A stretch of DNA of 43,904 nucleotides from a bacterium (GCA_029554865.1 JAKPUX010000185.1:1-43904), one strand, 5' to 3'; shown: positions 7,887 through 15,657, counted from the stretch's first letter. Translations and numbers: made by a program. The notes: a model not told the origin generated them from the letters alone.

Positions 7887-8888
7887 ATGCCTGTCACAAA
7901 ATTCCTGCGCATCACCGGGCTGCTGGCCATCGCAGGCCTGGTCATCATCGTCCCGGCCAGGGCGGACATCGAACGCACTGTCACCAGGAGCTATCAAATC
8001 TCTCCGGGCGGCTGGCTCCGGATCGATGCCGATCTCGGCACCATCCAGGTGAACAGCGGTGCGAGCGACGAGCTGGAAATCACCGTCCTCGAAATCATGA
8101 ACACCTCCTCGGAAAAGGAGGCGGATCGCATCCTCAAGGATCTGAAACTCGGCTTTATCCAGGAGGGCGGCGAACTGCGCGTCACCGCCCGATATAACCG
8201 CAGCGGCTTGCTCGACTGGGGCGGAAGACGGCTGAAGCTCCGCTTCAACGCTACTGTCCCCGCCCGCTTCAACCTCGACCTGCACACCTCGGGCGGATCA
8301 ATCTCGGTGGGGGATCTCGAGGGTGAGGTGCTCGCCAAGACCTCCGGCGGCAGCCTCAGCTTCGGCAGGATCATCGGGCCGGTCAAGGCCAAAACCTCCG
8401 GCGGCAGCATCAAATTGGCAGGCGGCCGGGGTGACGCCGATCTGATCACCTCGGGCGGCAGCATCTCGATCGGCAGCGTCGAGGGCGCCGTCGCAGCCCG
8501 CACATCAGGCGGCGGCATCAGCCTCGGCTCCGCCACCGGCCGTGCCCAGCTCGCCACCTCAGGGGGGAGTATCTCCGTCGATGCGGTGAAGGGGGCGATC
8601 GAAGCCTCCACCTCCGGCGGAGGGATCACGGCCGCTATCACCGCACAACCCCAGCAGCCCTGCCGGCTCGCCACCTCCGGCGGCAGCATCAAGGTCCACC
8701 TGGCGCCCGATCTCCGCCTGGCCATCAATGCCAGCACCAGCGGGGGACACGTGCACAGCGAGTTTGACCTCCTCATCCACGGCGGGATGAGCAGATCCTC
8801 CCTCCAGGGCAAGCTCAACGGCGGCGGACCCGAACTTTATCTGCGCACCTCCGGAGGCAACATCACCCTCGCCAAACCGGAGCTGTAA
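7887..8888 (+). CDS. Exported DUF4097-type beta-repeat protein
   Basis: A 333-residue protein with a Sec-type signal peptide (positively charged MPVTKFLR, hydrophobic core, cleavage near PARA-D at about 27). The mature part opens with a beta domain (DADLGTIQVNSG). It then carries ten copies of a short TSGG[GS]-[IL] motif at intervals of about 15-25 residues, consistent with the right-handed beta-helix of the DUF4097/adhesin-like family. The biochemical role of DUF4097 proteins is not established; many are periplasmic or surface-exposed. A good AAGGGAGG ribosome-binding site sits about 5-7 nt before ATG 7887. No partner gene overlaps it, so it seems to be monocistronic. The region 7732-7860 upstream shows no other gene. 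Confidence 0.8.
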   Translation: MPVTKFLRITGLLAIAGLVIIVPARADIERTVTRSYQISPGGWLRIDADLGTIQVNSGASDELEITVLEIMNTSSEKEADRILKDLKLGFIQEGGELRVTARYNRSGLLDWGGRRLKLRFNATVPARFNLDLHTSGGSISVGDLEGEVLAKTSGGSLSFGRIIGPVKAKTSGGSIKLAGGRGDADLITSGGSISIGSVEGAVAARTSGGGISLGSATGRAQLATSGGSISVDAVKGAIEASTSGGGITAAITAQPQQPCRLATSGGSIKVHLAPDLRLAINASTSGGHVHSEFDLLIHGGMSRSSLQGKLNGGGPELYLRTSGGNITLAKPEL

Positions 8889-8910
8889 TCCGGCGGAATT
8901 GATCAGCCAT

Positions 8911-8961
8911 TAATTACATTTTTGTAATTCACAGCACGGCGCCGTTCCGGCGGCGCCGTGC
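8911..8961 (+). repeat. Two inverted repeats after the DUF4097 gene
   Basis: AATTACA and TGTAATT arms flank a short T-rich centre at about 8911-8929. Next is GCACGGCGCCG (8934-8944) with CGGCGCCGTGC (8951-8961), a perfect 11-bp stem with a 6-nt loop. Neither has a clean T-run on the plus strand. They may act as a processing or weak termination structure for the upstream gene. Confidence 0.45.
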
Positions 8962-9029
8962 GTCCGCGAACGCCCCCGAGCGTGACCCCTGTCAAATTTT
9001 TGGACATTTTCCCCCCGCCGCAGCAACAA

Positions 9030-9058
9030 TTGCTTGCGATTCTCCCGATTTGTATTAT
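9030..9058 (+). promoter_or_regulatory. Predicted promoter for the lipoprotein/coiled-coil gene pair
   Basis: TTGCTT (9030-9035), 17-bp spacer, TATTAT (9053-9058). It implies a leader of about 115 nt before ATG 9179. Confidence 0.45.
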
Positions 9059-9178
9059 ATTTACTATTGATATAGCGACGGGGGTGACGAGCGATCCTCC
9101 CCCTCCATCCGATCCGCCTTTCCCGCACATCTCTCTCGCTCCGGCAACTCTCTTTCAAGTTACACGATTGGAGGTACA

Positions 9179-9640
9179 ATGAAAAAAGCGCTTCTTCTCA
9201 TCGCTCTGATTGCCCTGGCGGGCTGCAGCAAGCAGATGATCCGGTTCGATCAATACTCGGTGGCCATGAACCTCACGGTCGATGCGGACAGCTCGGTCTA
9301 CCTGGGTGATGGAGATAAATTCAACGGCGTCCTCTTTCTCGCCCCCATCCTCAGGGAGGAAAACCAGCCGGTCTCCACAGTCAAGGTGATCCAGAACTAT
9401 GGCCGCTATTACCTCTGCGCCGATGAGTTCAGGAATCTCTGGATGATCGAGCCCACCTCGGACGGAACCGAAGGCAAGATCAAGGCCATTGATGTGACCC
9501 CGGAGGATGAAACCGATCAACTCCGGAACATCAGCCTCTCCCGCTACGGCACCGAGGAGAAGGCCTGCATCCGCTTCCGCTTCAACGGCAAGGAAATATT
9601 CATCAATCAGAAAGGTGGTTTGAATGAAGAGTGCAAATAG
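9179..9640 (+). CDS. Small lipoprotein of unknown function
   Basis: A 153-residue protein with a clear lipoprotein signal: MKKALLLIALIALAGC, lipobox LAGC with the modified Cys at residue 16. It would be lipidated and anchored in the envelope. The rest (MIRFDQYSVAMNLTVDADS onward) is probably mostly beta structure and matches no family I recognise. The ribosome-binding site GGAGG lies 6 nt upstream of ATG. Its last 17 nt overlap the start of the next gene, which encodes a coiled-coil membrane protein, so the two products are likely co-translated and may act together in the envelope (inference). Confidence 0.85.
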   Translation: MKKALLLIALIALAGCSKQMIRFDQYSVAMNLTVDADSSVYLGDGDKFNGVLFLAPILREENQPVSTVKVIQNYGRYYLCADEFRNLWMIEPTSDGTEGKIKAIDVTPEDETDQLRNISLSRYGTEEKACIRFRFNGKEIFINQKGGLNEECK

Positions 9641-10739
9641 CTGGATGATGCTCTTCCTGCTCCTCCTCGCCCCGCTCCTTCAGGCGCAGGATGTGCAGGA
9701 TCTTTACGAGCAGGCCAAGGAGGCGCTCAGGCAAGCGGATTACCAGACCTGTCTGGACAAGATCGCCGCCGCCAAGGCGGAGATCAGTCAGGATCCCCAG
9801 CTGGATCCGAACGGCGTCTTTATGAAACGGCTGCTGCCCGAGGTGGAGCGCAACGGCCAGAATATGGCCGCCATCATGCTGGCCCTGGAGGAGCTGTATG
9901 ACTCCTCGCAAAGCGGCGTCACCTTCGCCGATCTCGGCCTGAACCAGGAGGCCATCACCCAGTATCACGCACAGGCCCGCGATGCCAGCGATGATCTGCA
10001 GCGCCGCCGGGACGAGATCCTCGCCTCCCGCGAACTCGCCCCCGAGTACCGCACCGCCCTGCTCAGGGCCCCGGTGCTGACCCGCATCGAAAAACTCGCC
10101 TCCACCGGCATCATGGAAAAGCTGACCGGCAAGTTCTCGCAGATGGTGGGGCTCCTCACCGACTCTCTCTCCGCCGTCGACAACCGCTTCAGGATGGCGG
10201 AAGCCCGCCTGGCCAAGCTGCAGAAATCGGCCGCCGCCTCCAAACAGGAGATCGAAAAGATCAAGGGCGAGATGGCCAAACTCAACACCGAGCGCCTCTC
10301 CTATATCAACACCATCTCGGAGATGCTCGCCGGCGAGGCCAGCCCGGAGATGGAACCCATTCGCGTCGCCCTCTCCGAAAACCAGGTGGATGACGTCTTT
10401 CGCGGCGTGATCGAATCGGAAATCCGCCGGGTCAAGGGCATCACCACCATCGACTCGGTTGGCTACAAGGAGCTGCTCAAGGATTACGACCGCATCCGTA
10501 ACTACAACCGCATCTTCGCCAAGAATAATATCGCGCCGGATCAGGCGGCCCTGCTCGCCAGCTACGACGCCGCGATCAAGGCGGTCAAGGTGGAAGTACC
10601 CAAGACCACAAACTGGACCTTGATCTATATCATCATCGGGGTTTTGCTCCTGCTCCTGCTCTGGGCCCTCTACAAACTCTTCGGCGGCAGCAAAAAGAAG
10701 AGCCCGCCCCCGCCGGAATATAAAAGCTACCAGCCCTGA
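9624..10739 (+). CDS. Exported coiled-coil protein with C-terminal membrane anchor
   Basis: A 371-residue protein of unknown function. Residues 1-22 form a signal peptide (MKSANSWMMLFLLLLAPLLQAQ). A TPR-like helical stretch follows at about 23-55 (DLYEQAKEALRQADYQTCLDKI). A long coiled coil spans about 165-235 (RMAEARLAKLQKSAAASKQE, then KIKGEMAKLNTERLSY). A transmembrane segment lies at about 332-352 (LIYIIIGVLLLLLLWALYKL), with a short basic and proline-rich cytoplasmic tail (SKKKSPPPPEYK). The start overlaps the lipoprotein gene by 17 nt, with AAAGGTGG as ribosome-binding site. The topology (periplasmic coiled coil tethered by a C-terminal span) suggests a structural or scaffold role beside the lipoprotein (inference). 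A strong terminator follows. Confidence 0.75.
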   Translation: MKSANSWMMLFLLLLAPLLQAQDVQDLYEQAKEALRQADYQTCLDKIAAAKAEISQDPQLDPNGVFMKRLLPEVERNGQNMAAIMLALEELYDSSQSGVTFADLGLNQEAITQYHAQARDASDDLQRRRDEILASRELAPEYRTALLRAPVLTRIEKLASTGIMEKLTGKFSQMVGLLTDSLSAVDNRFRMAEARLAKLQKSAAASKQEIEKIKGEMAKLNTERLSYINTISEMLAGEASPEMEPIRVALSENQVDDVFRGVIESEIRRVKGITTIDSVGYKELLKDYDRIRNYNRIFAKNNIAPDQAALLASYDAAIKAVKVEVPKTTNWTLIYIIIGVLLLLLLWALYKLFGGSKKKSPPPPEYKSYQP

Positions 10740-10775
10740 TCACCCTGACGGGTGCGCCCGCCTCTATCATCTATC

Positions 10776-10818
10776 AAAAAAAGCTGCGCTCCGCATCATG
10801 CAGAGCGCAGCTTTTTTT
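10776..10818 (+). terminator. Rho-independent terminator (bidirectional form)
   Basis: GCTGCGCTC (10783-10791) pairs with GAGCGCAGC (10803-10811), flanked by seven A upstream and seven T downstream. It ends the lipoprotein/coiled-coil transcript. Confidence 0.9.
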
Positions 10819-10928
10819 CTATTCCATCCCTTACGAATTGCTGGCCGGACAGGCACGAACCACGCCCCGCGGGAGTGTGGACCTTGTTCCCGGGGACAAC
10901 ACCCAACCCGCTGCGGGCAAGTAAATCC

Positions 10929-10960
10929 TTGATTATTTCATAAAATATTCCTATTTTATG
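10929..10960 (+). promoter_or_regulatory. Predicted promoter with overlapping palindrome upstream of zinc-ribbon gene
   Basis: TTGATT (10929-10934), 17-bp spacer, TATTTT (10952-10957). A perfect inverted repeat, CATAAAATA (10939-10947), 4 nt, TATTTTATG (10952-10960), covers the spacer and -10 and could be an operator. Sequence evidence only. Confidence 0.45.
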
Positions 10961-10993
10961 GCGAAATTAAGGGACTCCATATAAGGAAAAGCC

Positions 10994-11428
10994 ATGCTCA
11001 GCAAAAAAAAGATGGAGATCGGCATAGAGGTCGAGGCGCTGTGCAACAAATGCAAGGCCGCCACGGTCCATGTTGTGGTCGCGATCAAGAGCCAGGACAT
11101 GGTCCGGGTGATGTGCAAAACCTGTCAGAGTTTGCACCGCTTCAAGGCGCCGGAATCCAAGGGCGTCAAAAAAGCCGCCAAGGTGCAGAAAGCCCAAAAG
11201 GTCAAATTGACCCCGGAGGCGAGAGAGAGTAAAAAATGGAACAAGCTGCTGCTCGCCGCGGATCCGGAAAAGGCGGTAGCCTATTCGATGTCCAGTGTTT
11301 ATGCCGAAAACGATATCATCCAACACACCAAATTCGGCCTTGGTGTTGTGGTGAAGATACTTGATCCGAGCAAAATATCAGTGGTCTTTGAGGACGGCGT
11401 AAAAAACATGGTCCAGAACCTCAAATAG
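10994..11428 (+). CDS. Small zinc-ribbon protein with UvrD-tail-like C-terminus
   Basis: A 144-residue protein. Two CXXC pairs (C17/C20 in LCNKCKA and C41/C44 in MCKTCQS) define an N-terminal zinc ribbon. A Lys/Ala-rich linker (about 52-75) leads to a C-terminal module, IIQHTKFGLGVVVKI then ISVVFEDGVKNMV (about 108-142). This resembles the Tudor-like tail of UvrD/PcrA helicases (pattern H-x-x-F-G-x-G-x-V and V-x-F-x-D-G), which contacts RNA polymerase in PcrA. I infer a nucleic-acid- or RNA-polymerase-associated protein; no experimentally named homologue is known to me. It stands alone between a terminator upstream and a shared bidirectional terminator downstream. Confidence 0.75.
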   Translation: MLSKKKMEIGIEVEALCNKCKAATVHVVVAIKSQDMVRVMCKTCQSLHRFKAPESKGVKKAAKVQKAQKVKLTPEARESKKWNKLLLAADPEKAVAYSMSSVYAENDIIQHTKFGLGVVVKILDPSKISVVFEDGVKNMVQNLK

Positions 11429-11447
11429 TCCGCCTTGCTTCAATGAA

Positions 11448-11486
11448 CAAAAAAAAAGGTGCGATTTCGATCGCACCTTTTTTTTT
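11448..11486. terminator. Bidirectional terminator between convergent genes
   Basis: GGTGCGAT (11458-11465), UUCG-type tetraloop TTCG, ATCGCACC (11470-11477). It is preceded by a run of A and followed by nine T, so it serves both the zinc-ribbon gene and the convergent acyl-CoA ligase gene. Confidence 0.92.
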
Positions 11487-11496
11487 ATGCCCCGAC

Positions 11497-13170
11497 CTAA
11501 TTGATGTAAAGATAGCGTTTGATCTTCTTGGTCGCTGTCTTTTCGAACTCCTCGGCCTGCTCGATGATGCGGTGGATGCGTGCGTAGGCCGCTACCTTGC
11601 TGTTGACCTCCTGTCGTATCGACTCCAGCTTTTGTGTCACGATGCGGGCCGCCTCCGAGCCGTCCAGCCTGGAGAGATGATAAGCTTCCTCCATGGCGTC
11701 CATGTCGAGATAGACCCTGGCGGTGATGCGCCCGGCCTGTTCGTAGACCAGGGATTCGAGCACGCAGGGATTCTGGGAGAGATGGAACTCGAGTTCCTCG
11801 GGATAGATGTTCTCGCCGCTCGGGCCGACAATGATGTTCTTCGACCTCCCCTTGATGAAGAGATAGCCGTCGCTGTCGATGAGTCCGAGGTCGCCGGTGA
11901 TGAACCAGCCCTCCGCGGTGAAGGCCTTGCGGGTCGCCTCCTCGTTGTGGAAATAGCCCTTCATGACATTGGGGCCGCGGGCGATGATCTCGCCGATGCC
12001 GGATTGGGGGTCTGGATCGAGGATCCGCAGCGTCACCCCCGGGATCGCCTTGCCGGCGGACTGCAGCTTGACCTTGCCGATGGGATTGACGGTGAGAAGA
12101 GGCGAGCACTCGGTGAGGCCGTAGCCGGTGGTGTAGGGAAAGCCCCCCTCGTGCAAGAAGGCCTCGACATCCGGCGGGGTGGCCGCGCCGCCGAAGATCA
12201 TCAGGCGCAGCCGGCTGCCGAAGGCCTGCACCAGCCGCCTGCCGGCGATGCGGTTGACCACCTTCTGCATCGGTCCGATGCGGTAGAGGGTCTTCGAGAT
12301 CGGCTTGGCGTTGATCTCACCGAGCACCTTCTTTTTGTAGATCTTGTCCATGATCAGGGGCACCGAAAGGATGATGGTCGGCTGCACCTCCTTGATAGCC
12401 GGCAGGAGGGTTTGCGCCGTGGGCAGGCCCTTGATGAAGTAGATCGGGGAGCCCATCAGGAAGGGGGCGAGAAAACCCATACTGCACTGGTAGGCATGCG
12501 ACAGGGGCAGGATGGCCAAAAAACAGTCGCTGTGGCTGATGGAGATCGCCTGAATGCCGGCCTGGACATTGCTGACGATGTTGGCATGGGTCAGCATCAC
12601 CCCCTTGGAATGGCCCATCGTGCCCGAGGTGTAGAGTATTTCGGCGAGATCCTCCTCCCCGGGATCGGCGAGCGGCTTGAGCTTTTTCTGCTTCCTGGCG
12701 GGCGCCTCACCGGCCAGCAGCGCGGAAAGTCTTACCCACTTTTTCTCATCCAGGGGGAGTTCCTGATTGTCGAGGGAGGCGACAAAGACAAGATCGCGGA
12801 TATTGAGTTCGACCACCTTGTGGACGAGTTTGCTGGTGACAAAGAGTCCCCTGGCGTTTGAGTTGCGGATGATATGGTGGATTTCGGATTTGTGGAACTC
12901 GGTGAGGATGGGCACGACCACGGCCCCCATGCTGACGATCGCCAGATAGGCGATGCACCAGCTCGGGGAATTGTCGCCGAGGAGGGCGATGCGGTCGCCC
13001 GGCCGGATGCCGCGCTGGCGCAGGCTCTGGACGAGCTGGTGGACCTGCTGTTCGACCTGGCGATAGGTATAGGGTTCCTCGCCGACGAAGGAGAAGACGA
13101 TATCGCGGGAAAATTCCGCCACCCCGGCGCGAAATAGTTCGCAGAGCGTCCGTTTCTGCAGCGCAACCAT
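11497..13170 (-). CDS. Long-chain fatty acid-CoA ligase (AMP-forming)
   Basis: A 557-residue ANL-superfamily enzyme that activates a carboxylic acid, most likely a long-chain fatty acid, to its acyl-CoA via an acyl-AMP. Motifs in order: the P-loop-like YTSGTMGHSKGVMLTH (about 174-189), GYGLTECSPLL (about 325-335), TGDLGLIDSDGYLFIKGRSK (hinge region) and PSGENIYPEELE. A basic KIKRYLY lies at the C-terminus. I start at ATG 13170 because AGGAG lies 7 nt upstream and homologues begin near this point; longer in-frame extensions read through the leader. It has its own promoter (13249-13277), separate from the ribosomal operon terminator just upstream. Confidence 0.9.
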   Translation of the reverse strand: MVALQKRTLCELFRAGVAEFSRDIVFSFVGEEPYTYRQVEQQVHQLVQSLRQRGIRPGDRIALLGDNSPSWCIAYLAIVSMGAVVVPILTEFHKSEIHHIIRNSNARGLFVTSKLVHKVVELNIRDLVFVASLDNQELPLDEKKWVRLSALLAGEAPARKQKKLKPLADPGEEDLAEILYTSGTMGHSKGVMLTHANIVSNVQAGIQAISISHSDCFLAILPLSHAYQCSMGFLAPFLMGSPIYFIKGLPTAQTLLPAIKEVQPTIILSVPLIMDKIYKKKVLGEINAKPISKTLYRIGPMQKVVNRIAGRRLVQAFGSRLRLMIFGGAATPPDVEAFLHEGGFPYTTGYGLTECSPLLTVNPIGKVKLQSAGKAIPGVTLRILDPDPQSGIGEIIARGPNVMKGYFHNEEATRKAFTAEGWFITGDLGLIDSDGYLFIKGRSKNIIVGPSGENIYPEELEFHLSQNPCVLESLVYEQAGRITARVYLDMDAMEEAYHLSRLDGSEAARIVTQKLESIRQEVNSKVAAYARIHRIIEQAEEFEKTATKKIKRYLYIN

Positions 13171-13248
13171 ATGGGAACTCCTGATGATGTACTCTTGTCC
13201 CCGGCCGGCGGGGAATTGATGCAGCCCGAAAAGGGGGCAGGAAAACGA

Positions 13249-13277
13249 AAAATAACAAATTTCCGGCAACCTGTCAA
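13249..13277 (-). promoter_or_regulatory. Predicted strong promoter for the acyl-CoA ligase gene
   Basis: Minus-strand TTGACA (13272-13277), a perfect -35 consensus, a 17-bp spacer and TATTTT (13249-13254). The leader would be about 70 nt. Confidence 0.6.
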
Positions 13278-13297
13278 TATCTTTGTGGTGGATGCAT

Positions 13298-13334
13298 ATA
13301 AAAATGACCGCCCTCCGCGGGGGCGGGCGGTCAT
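13298..13334 (-). terminator. Terminator of the ffh-rplS operon
   Basis: On the minus strand ATGACCGCCC and GGGCGGTCAT (positions 13325-13334 and 13304-13313) form a 10-bp stem followed by a short T-run (TTTTTAT). Confidence 0.8.
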
Positions 13335-13359
13335 GCAAAGCTGGCGTGTGGATGGAGGG

Positions 13360-13707
13360 TTACTGGCTGCGTTTTTCGCTGATGCGGGCGGCCTTGCCGC
13401 GCAGACTGCGCAGGTAGTAGAGCTTGGCGCGGCGTACCTTGCCTTCGCGGATGTTCTCGATCTTGGCGATGTTCGGCGAGTGCAGCGGGAAGATGCGCTC
13501 CACGCCGATGCCTTCGGATATCTTGCGGACCGTGAAGGTGGCGTTGATGCCGGCCCCCTTGCGGTTGATCACAACACCCTGAAAAACCTGGATGCGCTCC
13601 TTGTCACCTTCAATGACCTTGACGTGCACATTGACCGTGTCGCCCGGATGAAAGGCAGGGATGTCGGTCTTCATCTGGGATGCAGCAACGAGATCCAACT
13701 TGTTCAT
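13360..13707 (-). CDS. rplS: 50S ribosomal protein L19
   Basis: A 115-residue protein of normal length for L19, located at the 30S-50S interface. Diagnostic segments are [16 protein letters not shown] near the N-terminus, [20 protein letters not shown], the signature [17 protein letters not shown] and RAKLYYLR near the C-terminus. It is the last gene of the ffh-rpsP-rimM-trmD-rplS operon, 33 nt after trmD, with an AGGAGG-like ribosome-binding site (GAGGAGGAAAAC) just before the ATG. A terminator follows at 13298-13334. Confidence 0.97.
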   Translation of the reverse strand: MNKLDLVAASQMKTDIPAFHPGDTVNVHVKVIEGDKERIQVFQGVVINRKGAGINATFTVRKISEGIGVERIFPLHSPNIAKIENIREGKVRRAKLYYLRSLRGKAARISEKRSQ

Positions 13708-13740
13708 TTTGTTTTCCTCCTCTTTGCGAGGGTTTATGTT

Positions 13741-14439
13741 TCAATCCTGCTGATTATACTTTTCGTAGAGATCGGGCCGCAGACGCCTGGTCCGTTCCAG
13801 GCTCTGCTGCAGGCGCCACTCGGAAATCCCGGCATGGTTCCCGGAGAGCAGCACCGGCGGCACCTCCATACCGCGAAAATCCTGCGGCCGCGTGTAGTGC
13901 GGATGGTCGAGCAGTCCTGACTGGAACGAATCGGTCTCTGCGGAATCGATGTCGCTGATCGCGCCGGGCAGCAGCCTGACCACAGCATCGATGATGACCG
14001 TGGCGGCAATCTCCCCCCCGGTGAGGATATAGTCGCCGATCGAAATCTCCTCGGTGACCCAGCTCTGGATGACGCGCTCGTCGATGCCCTTGTAATGCCC
14101 GCAGAGCAGAACCATCTTTTCGCGCAGGGAGAAGATCACGGCCTGCCTCTGGTCGAAGAGCCGGCCGGCCGCCGACATCAGGGTCACCGGCACCCCCTCC
14201 AGCTTGTACCTGTCATAGATATCTTCGAGGCAGCGAAAGAGGGGCTCCGGTTTGAGGATCATGCCCGGGCCGCCGCCGAAACCGTAGTCGTCGATCTGCT
14301 GATGTTTGTCGGTCGCGTAGGGCCGGATCTCGTGAAAATGGATCCTGACCAGCCCTTTGGACTGCGCCCGCTTGAGTATGCTGTCGCCCAGGGCGCTTTC
14401 GAGTAATCCGGGGAAAGCGGCTACGACATGAATTTCCAC
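13741..14439 (-). CDS. trmD: tRNA (guanine(37)-N1)-methyltransferase
   Basis: A 232-residue SPOUT methyltransferase that makes m1G37 next to the anticodon and prevents frameshifting. Family segments: N-terminal FPGLLESALGDSILKRA, the strongly conserved DDYGFGGGPGM, the trefoil-knot SAM-binding segments LCGHYKGIDERV and SIGDYILTGGE, and the C-terminal LDHPHYTRPQDFRGMEVPPV. The length is close to that of E. coli TrmD (255). It lies 11 nt after rimM and 33 nt before rplS, the usual bacterial arrangement. Confidence 0.97.
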   Translation of the reverse strand: MEIHVVAAFPGLLESALGDSILKRAQSKGLVRIHFHEIRPYATDKHQQIDDYGFGGGPGMILKPEPLFRCLEDIYDRYKLEGVPVTLMSAAGRLFDQRQAVIFSLREKMVLLCGHYKGIDERVIQSWVTEEISIGDYILTGGEIAATVIIDAVVRLLPGAISDIDSAETDSFQSGLLDHPHYTRPQDFRGMEVPPVLLSGNHAGISEWRLQQSLERTRRLRPDLYEKYNQQD

Positions 14440-14450
14440 CCGTTACTCCG

Positions 14451-14993
14451 TTACAAATCCAGTAAGCCATCCACAACGTGGACGATCATGAGGCCGGTCT
14501 CGCTGTCGATCTGGCGGATGAACTCCGGCACGGCCGGAATGAGATATTCGCGCTCATCGCCGCGCACCACATAGACATCGTGGGCCGGATTGCGCAGGAT
14601 GTCGACCACCTCGCCCAGAGCTACTCCCTCTTCGGTCACCACCTGAACCCCGATGATCTCGAAAATGTAATGCCGGCCTTCGGCGAGAGGGAGAACTTCT
14701 TCCCCCGGTATCTCGACCCAGGCCTGGCGCCAGGTCTCGGCGGCGTTGCGGTCGCTGATCCCGTCGAGGCTGAGGATGATTCCGTCAGGAATGAGCTGCA
14801 CCTGGGCGAGGGTGAAGGGGGTGCGCTCATCATCGCCGTGGTTGAGCCAGACCCTTTTGAGCAGGTGATAGCGCTCCGGGTCATCGGTCAAGGGCGCGAC
14901 GCGCAAGGCCCCGCGGATGCCGTGAGGCCTTCTCACCTGGCCGATGACCACAAAGTCCGGGGTCCTGGCCCGTTTGCCGCTCTGATCCGCCAT
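14451..14993 (-). CDS. rimM: Ribosome maturation factor RimM
   Basis: A 180-residue 16S rRNA-processing factor that binds S19 and assists 30S head maturation. The N-terminal RimM domain starts with VVIGQVRRPHGIRGALRVAP, the usual G-x-h-G-x-x-G-x-h-R-V pattern. The second half is a PRC barrel (YIFEIIGVQVVTEEGVALGE, then HDVYVVRG and LIPAVPEFI), ending in VDGLLDL as usual for RimM. It sits between rpsP (23 nt upstream) and trmD (11 nt downstream). A KH-domain gene (khpA) often found between rpsP and rimM is absent here. Confidence 0.95.
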   Translation of the reverse strand: MADQSGKRARTPDFVVIGQVRRPHGIRGALRVAPLTDDPERYHLLKRVWLNHGDDERTPFTLAQVQLIPDGIILSLDGISDRNAAETWRQAWVEIPGEEVLPLAEGRHYIFEIIGVQVVTEEGVALGEVVDILRNPAHDVYVVRGDEREYLIPAVPEFIRQIDSETGLMIVHVVDGLLDL

Positions 14994-15016
14994 TACAGAT
15001 GATGGGTTGTCGTCGC

Positions 15017-15643
15017 TCAGGCTTCGCTCTTGGGCTCGGCGCTCTCTTCAGGCGCAGGCTCCTCAGCCGCTGGAGCCTCTGCTGCGGGCTCTTCAGGTGC
15101 ACGAGCTTCGGCCGGGGGCTCTTCAGCTACAGGGGCAGCTGCAGGAGCTTCGACCGGGGCGGGAGCTGGTGCTTCGGCCGCCGGGGCTGCTGCAGGAGCT
15201 TCGACCGGGGCTGGAGCCGGTGCTTCGGCCGCGGGGGCTTTGGCTTCGCTCTTGGCCGGTTTCTTCGTTTCCGTCTCGCGCTTCTCCATCGCCTGTTTGG
15301 CTTCCTCGCGCTTGCTGCGCTGGAGCTGCAGATCCTGCCAGCGGGTCATCTCTTCGGCGATGGTCTCAGCGTTCGCCCCGCGCTTGTGCATCTCCCACTC
15401 GTGGAGGATGCCCTGGCTGCGGAAAAGGCTGTTCACCGTATCGGAGGGGATGGCGCCGTCGCTGAGCCATTTCAGGGCCTTGGCGCGGTCGATGACCAGT
15501 TCGGCAGGCTGGGTGACGGGATTATAATGTCCGATCTTGTCCAGATAGGAGCTGTCCCGTGAGGATCTCGAGTCGATGGCGACGATACGGTAAAAAGGCT
15601 GTTTCTTCTTACCAATGCGGCTTAACCTTAACTTTACCGACAA
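15017..15643 (-). CDS. rpsP: 30S ribosomal protein S16 with long Ala/Pro/Glu tail
   Basis: A 208-residue protein. The first 80-85 residues are S16 (MSVKLRLSRIGKKKQPFYRI, then GHYNPVTQP and KALKWLSDGAIPSDTV), which binds 16S rRNA helices in the 30S body. After about residue 85 comes a charged helical stretch (TRWQDLQLQRSKREEAKQAM) and then about 85 residues of low-complexity Ala/Pro/Glu sequence ending in PKSEA. Inside it is a 17-residue unit repeated in tandem, a 51-nt direct repeat at DNA level. S16 is normally 80-100 residues; extensions occur in Bacteroidetes-type S16, but this one is long. The tail is in frame and the codon use matches its neighbours. It lies 14 nt after ffh. Confidence 0.95.
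   Translation of the reverse strand: MSVKLRLSRIGKKKQPFYRIVAIDSRSSRDSSYLDKIGHYNPVTQPAELVIDRAKALKWLSDGAIPSDTVNSLFRSQGILHEWEMHKRGANAETIAEEMTRWQDLQLQRSKREEAKQAMEKRETETKKPAKSEAKAPAAEAPAPAPVEAPAAAPAAEAPAPAPVEAPAAAPVAEEPPAEARAPEEPAAEAPAAEEPAPEESAEPKSEA
15138..15239 (-). repeat. Tandem 51-nt repeat within rpsP tail
   Basis: Two near-identical 51-nt copies (15138-15188 and 15189-15239) encode AAEAPAPAPVEAPAAAP-like units. The differences are mainly synonymous, such as gcg/gct. Confidence 0.8.
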
Positions 15644-15657
15644 CTTGCTCTCCTTTG

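Noticed and set aside
8934-8961. GC-rich hairpin considered as a terminator
   Set aside because: No T-run follows; listed only as an inverted repeat.
8958-9182. Plus-strand frame of 74 codons after the DUF4097 gene
   Set aside because: Proline-rich non-coding-type sequence running over the predicted promoter at 9030-9058.
11443-12861. Long plus-strand open frame (472 codons)
   Set aside because: It is antisense to the acyl-CoA ligase; the Asp/Gly/Val/Leu-rich composition reflects the high-GC codon pattern and no motif is recognisable.
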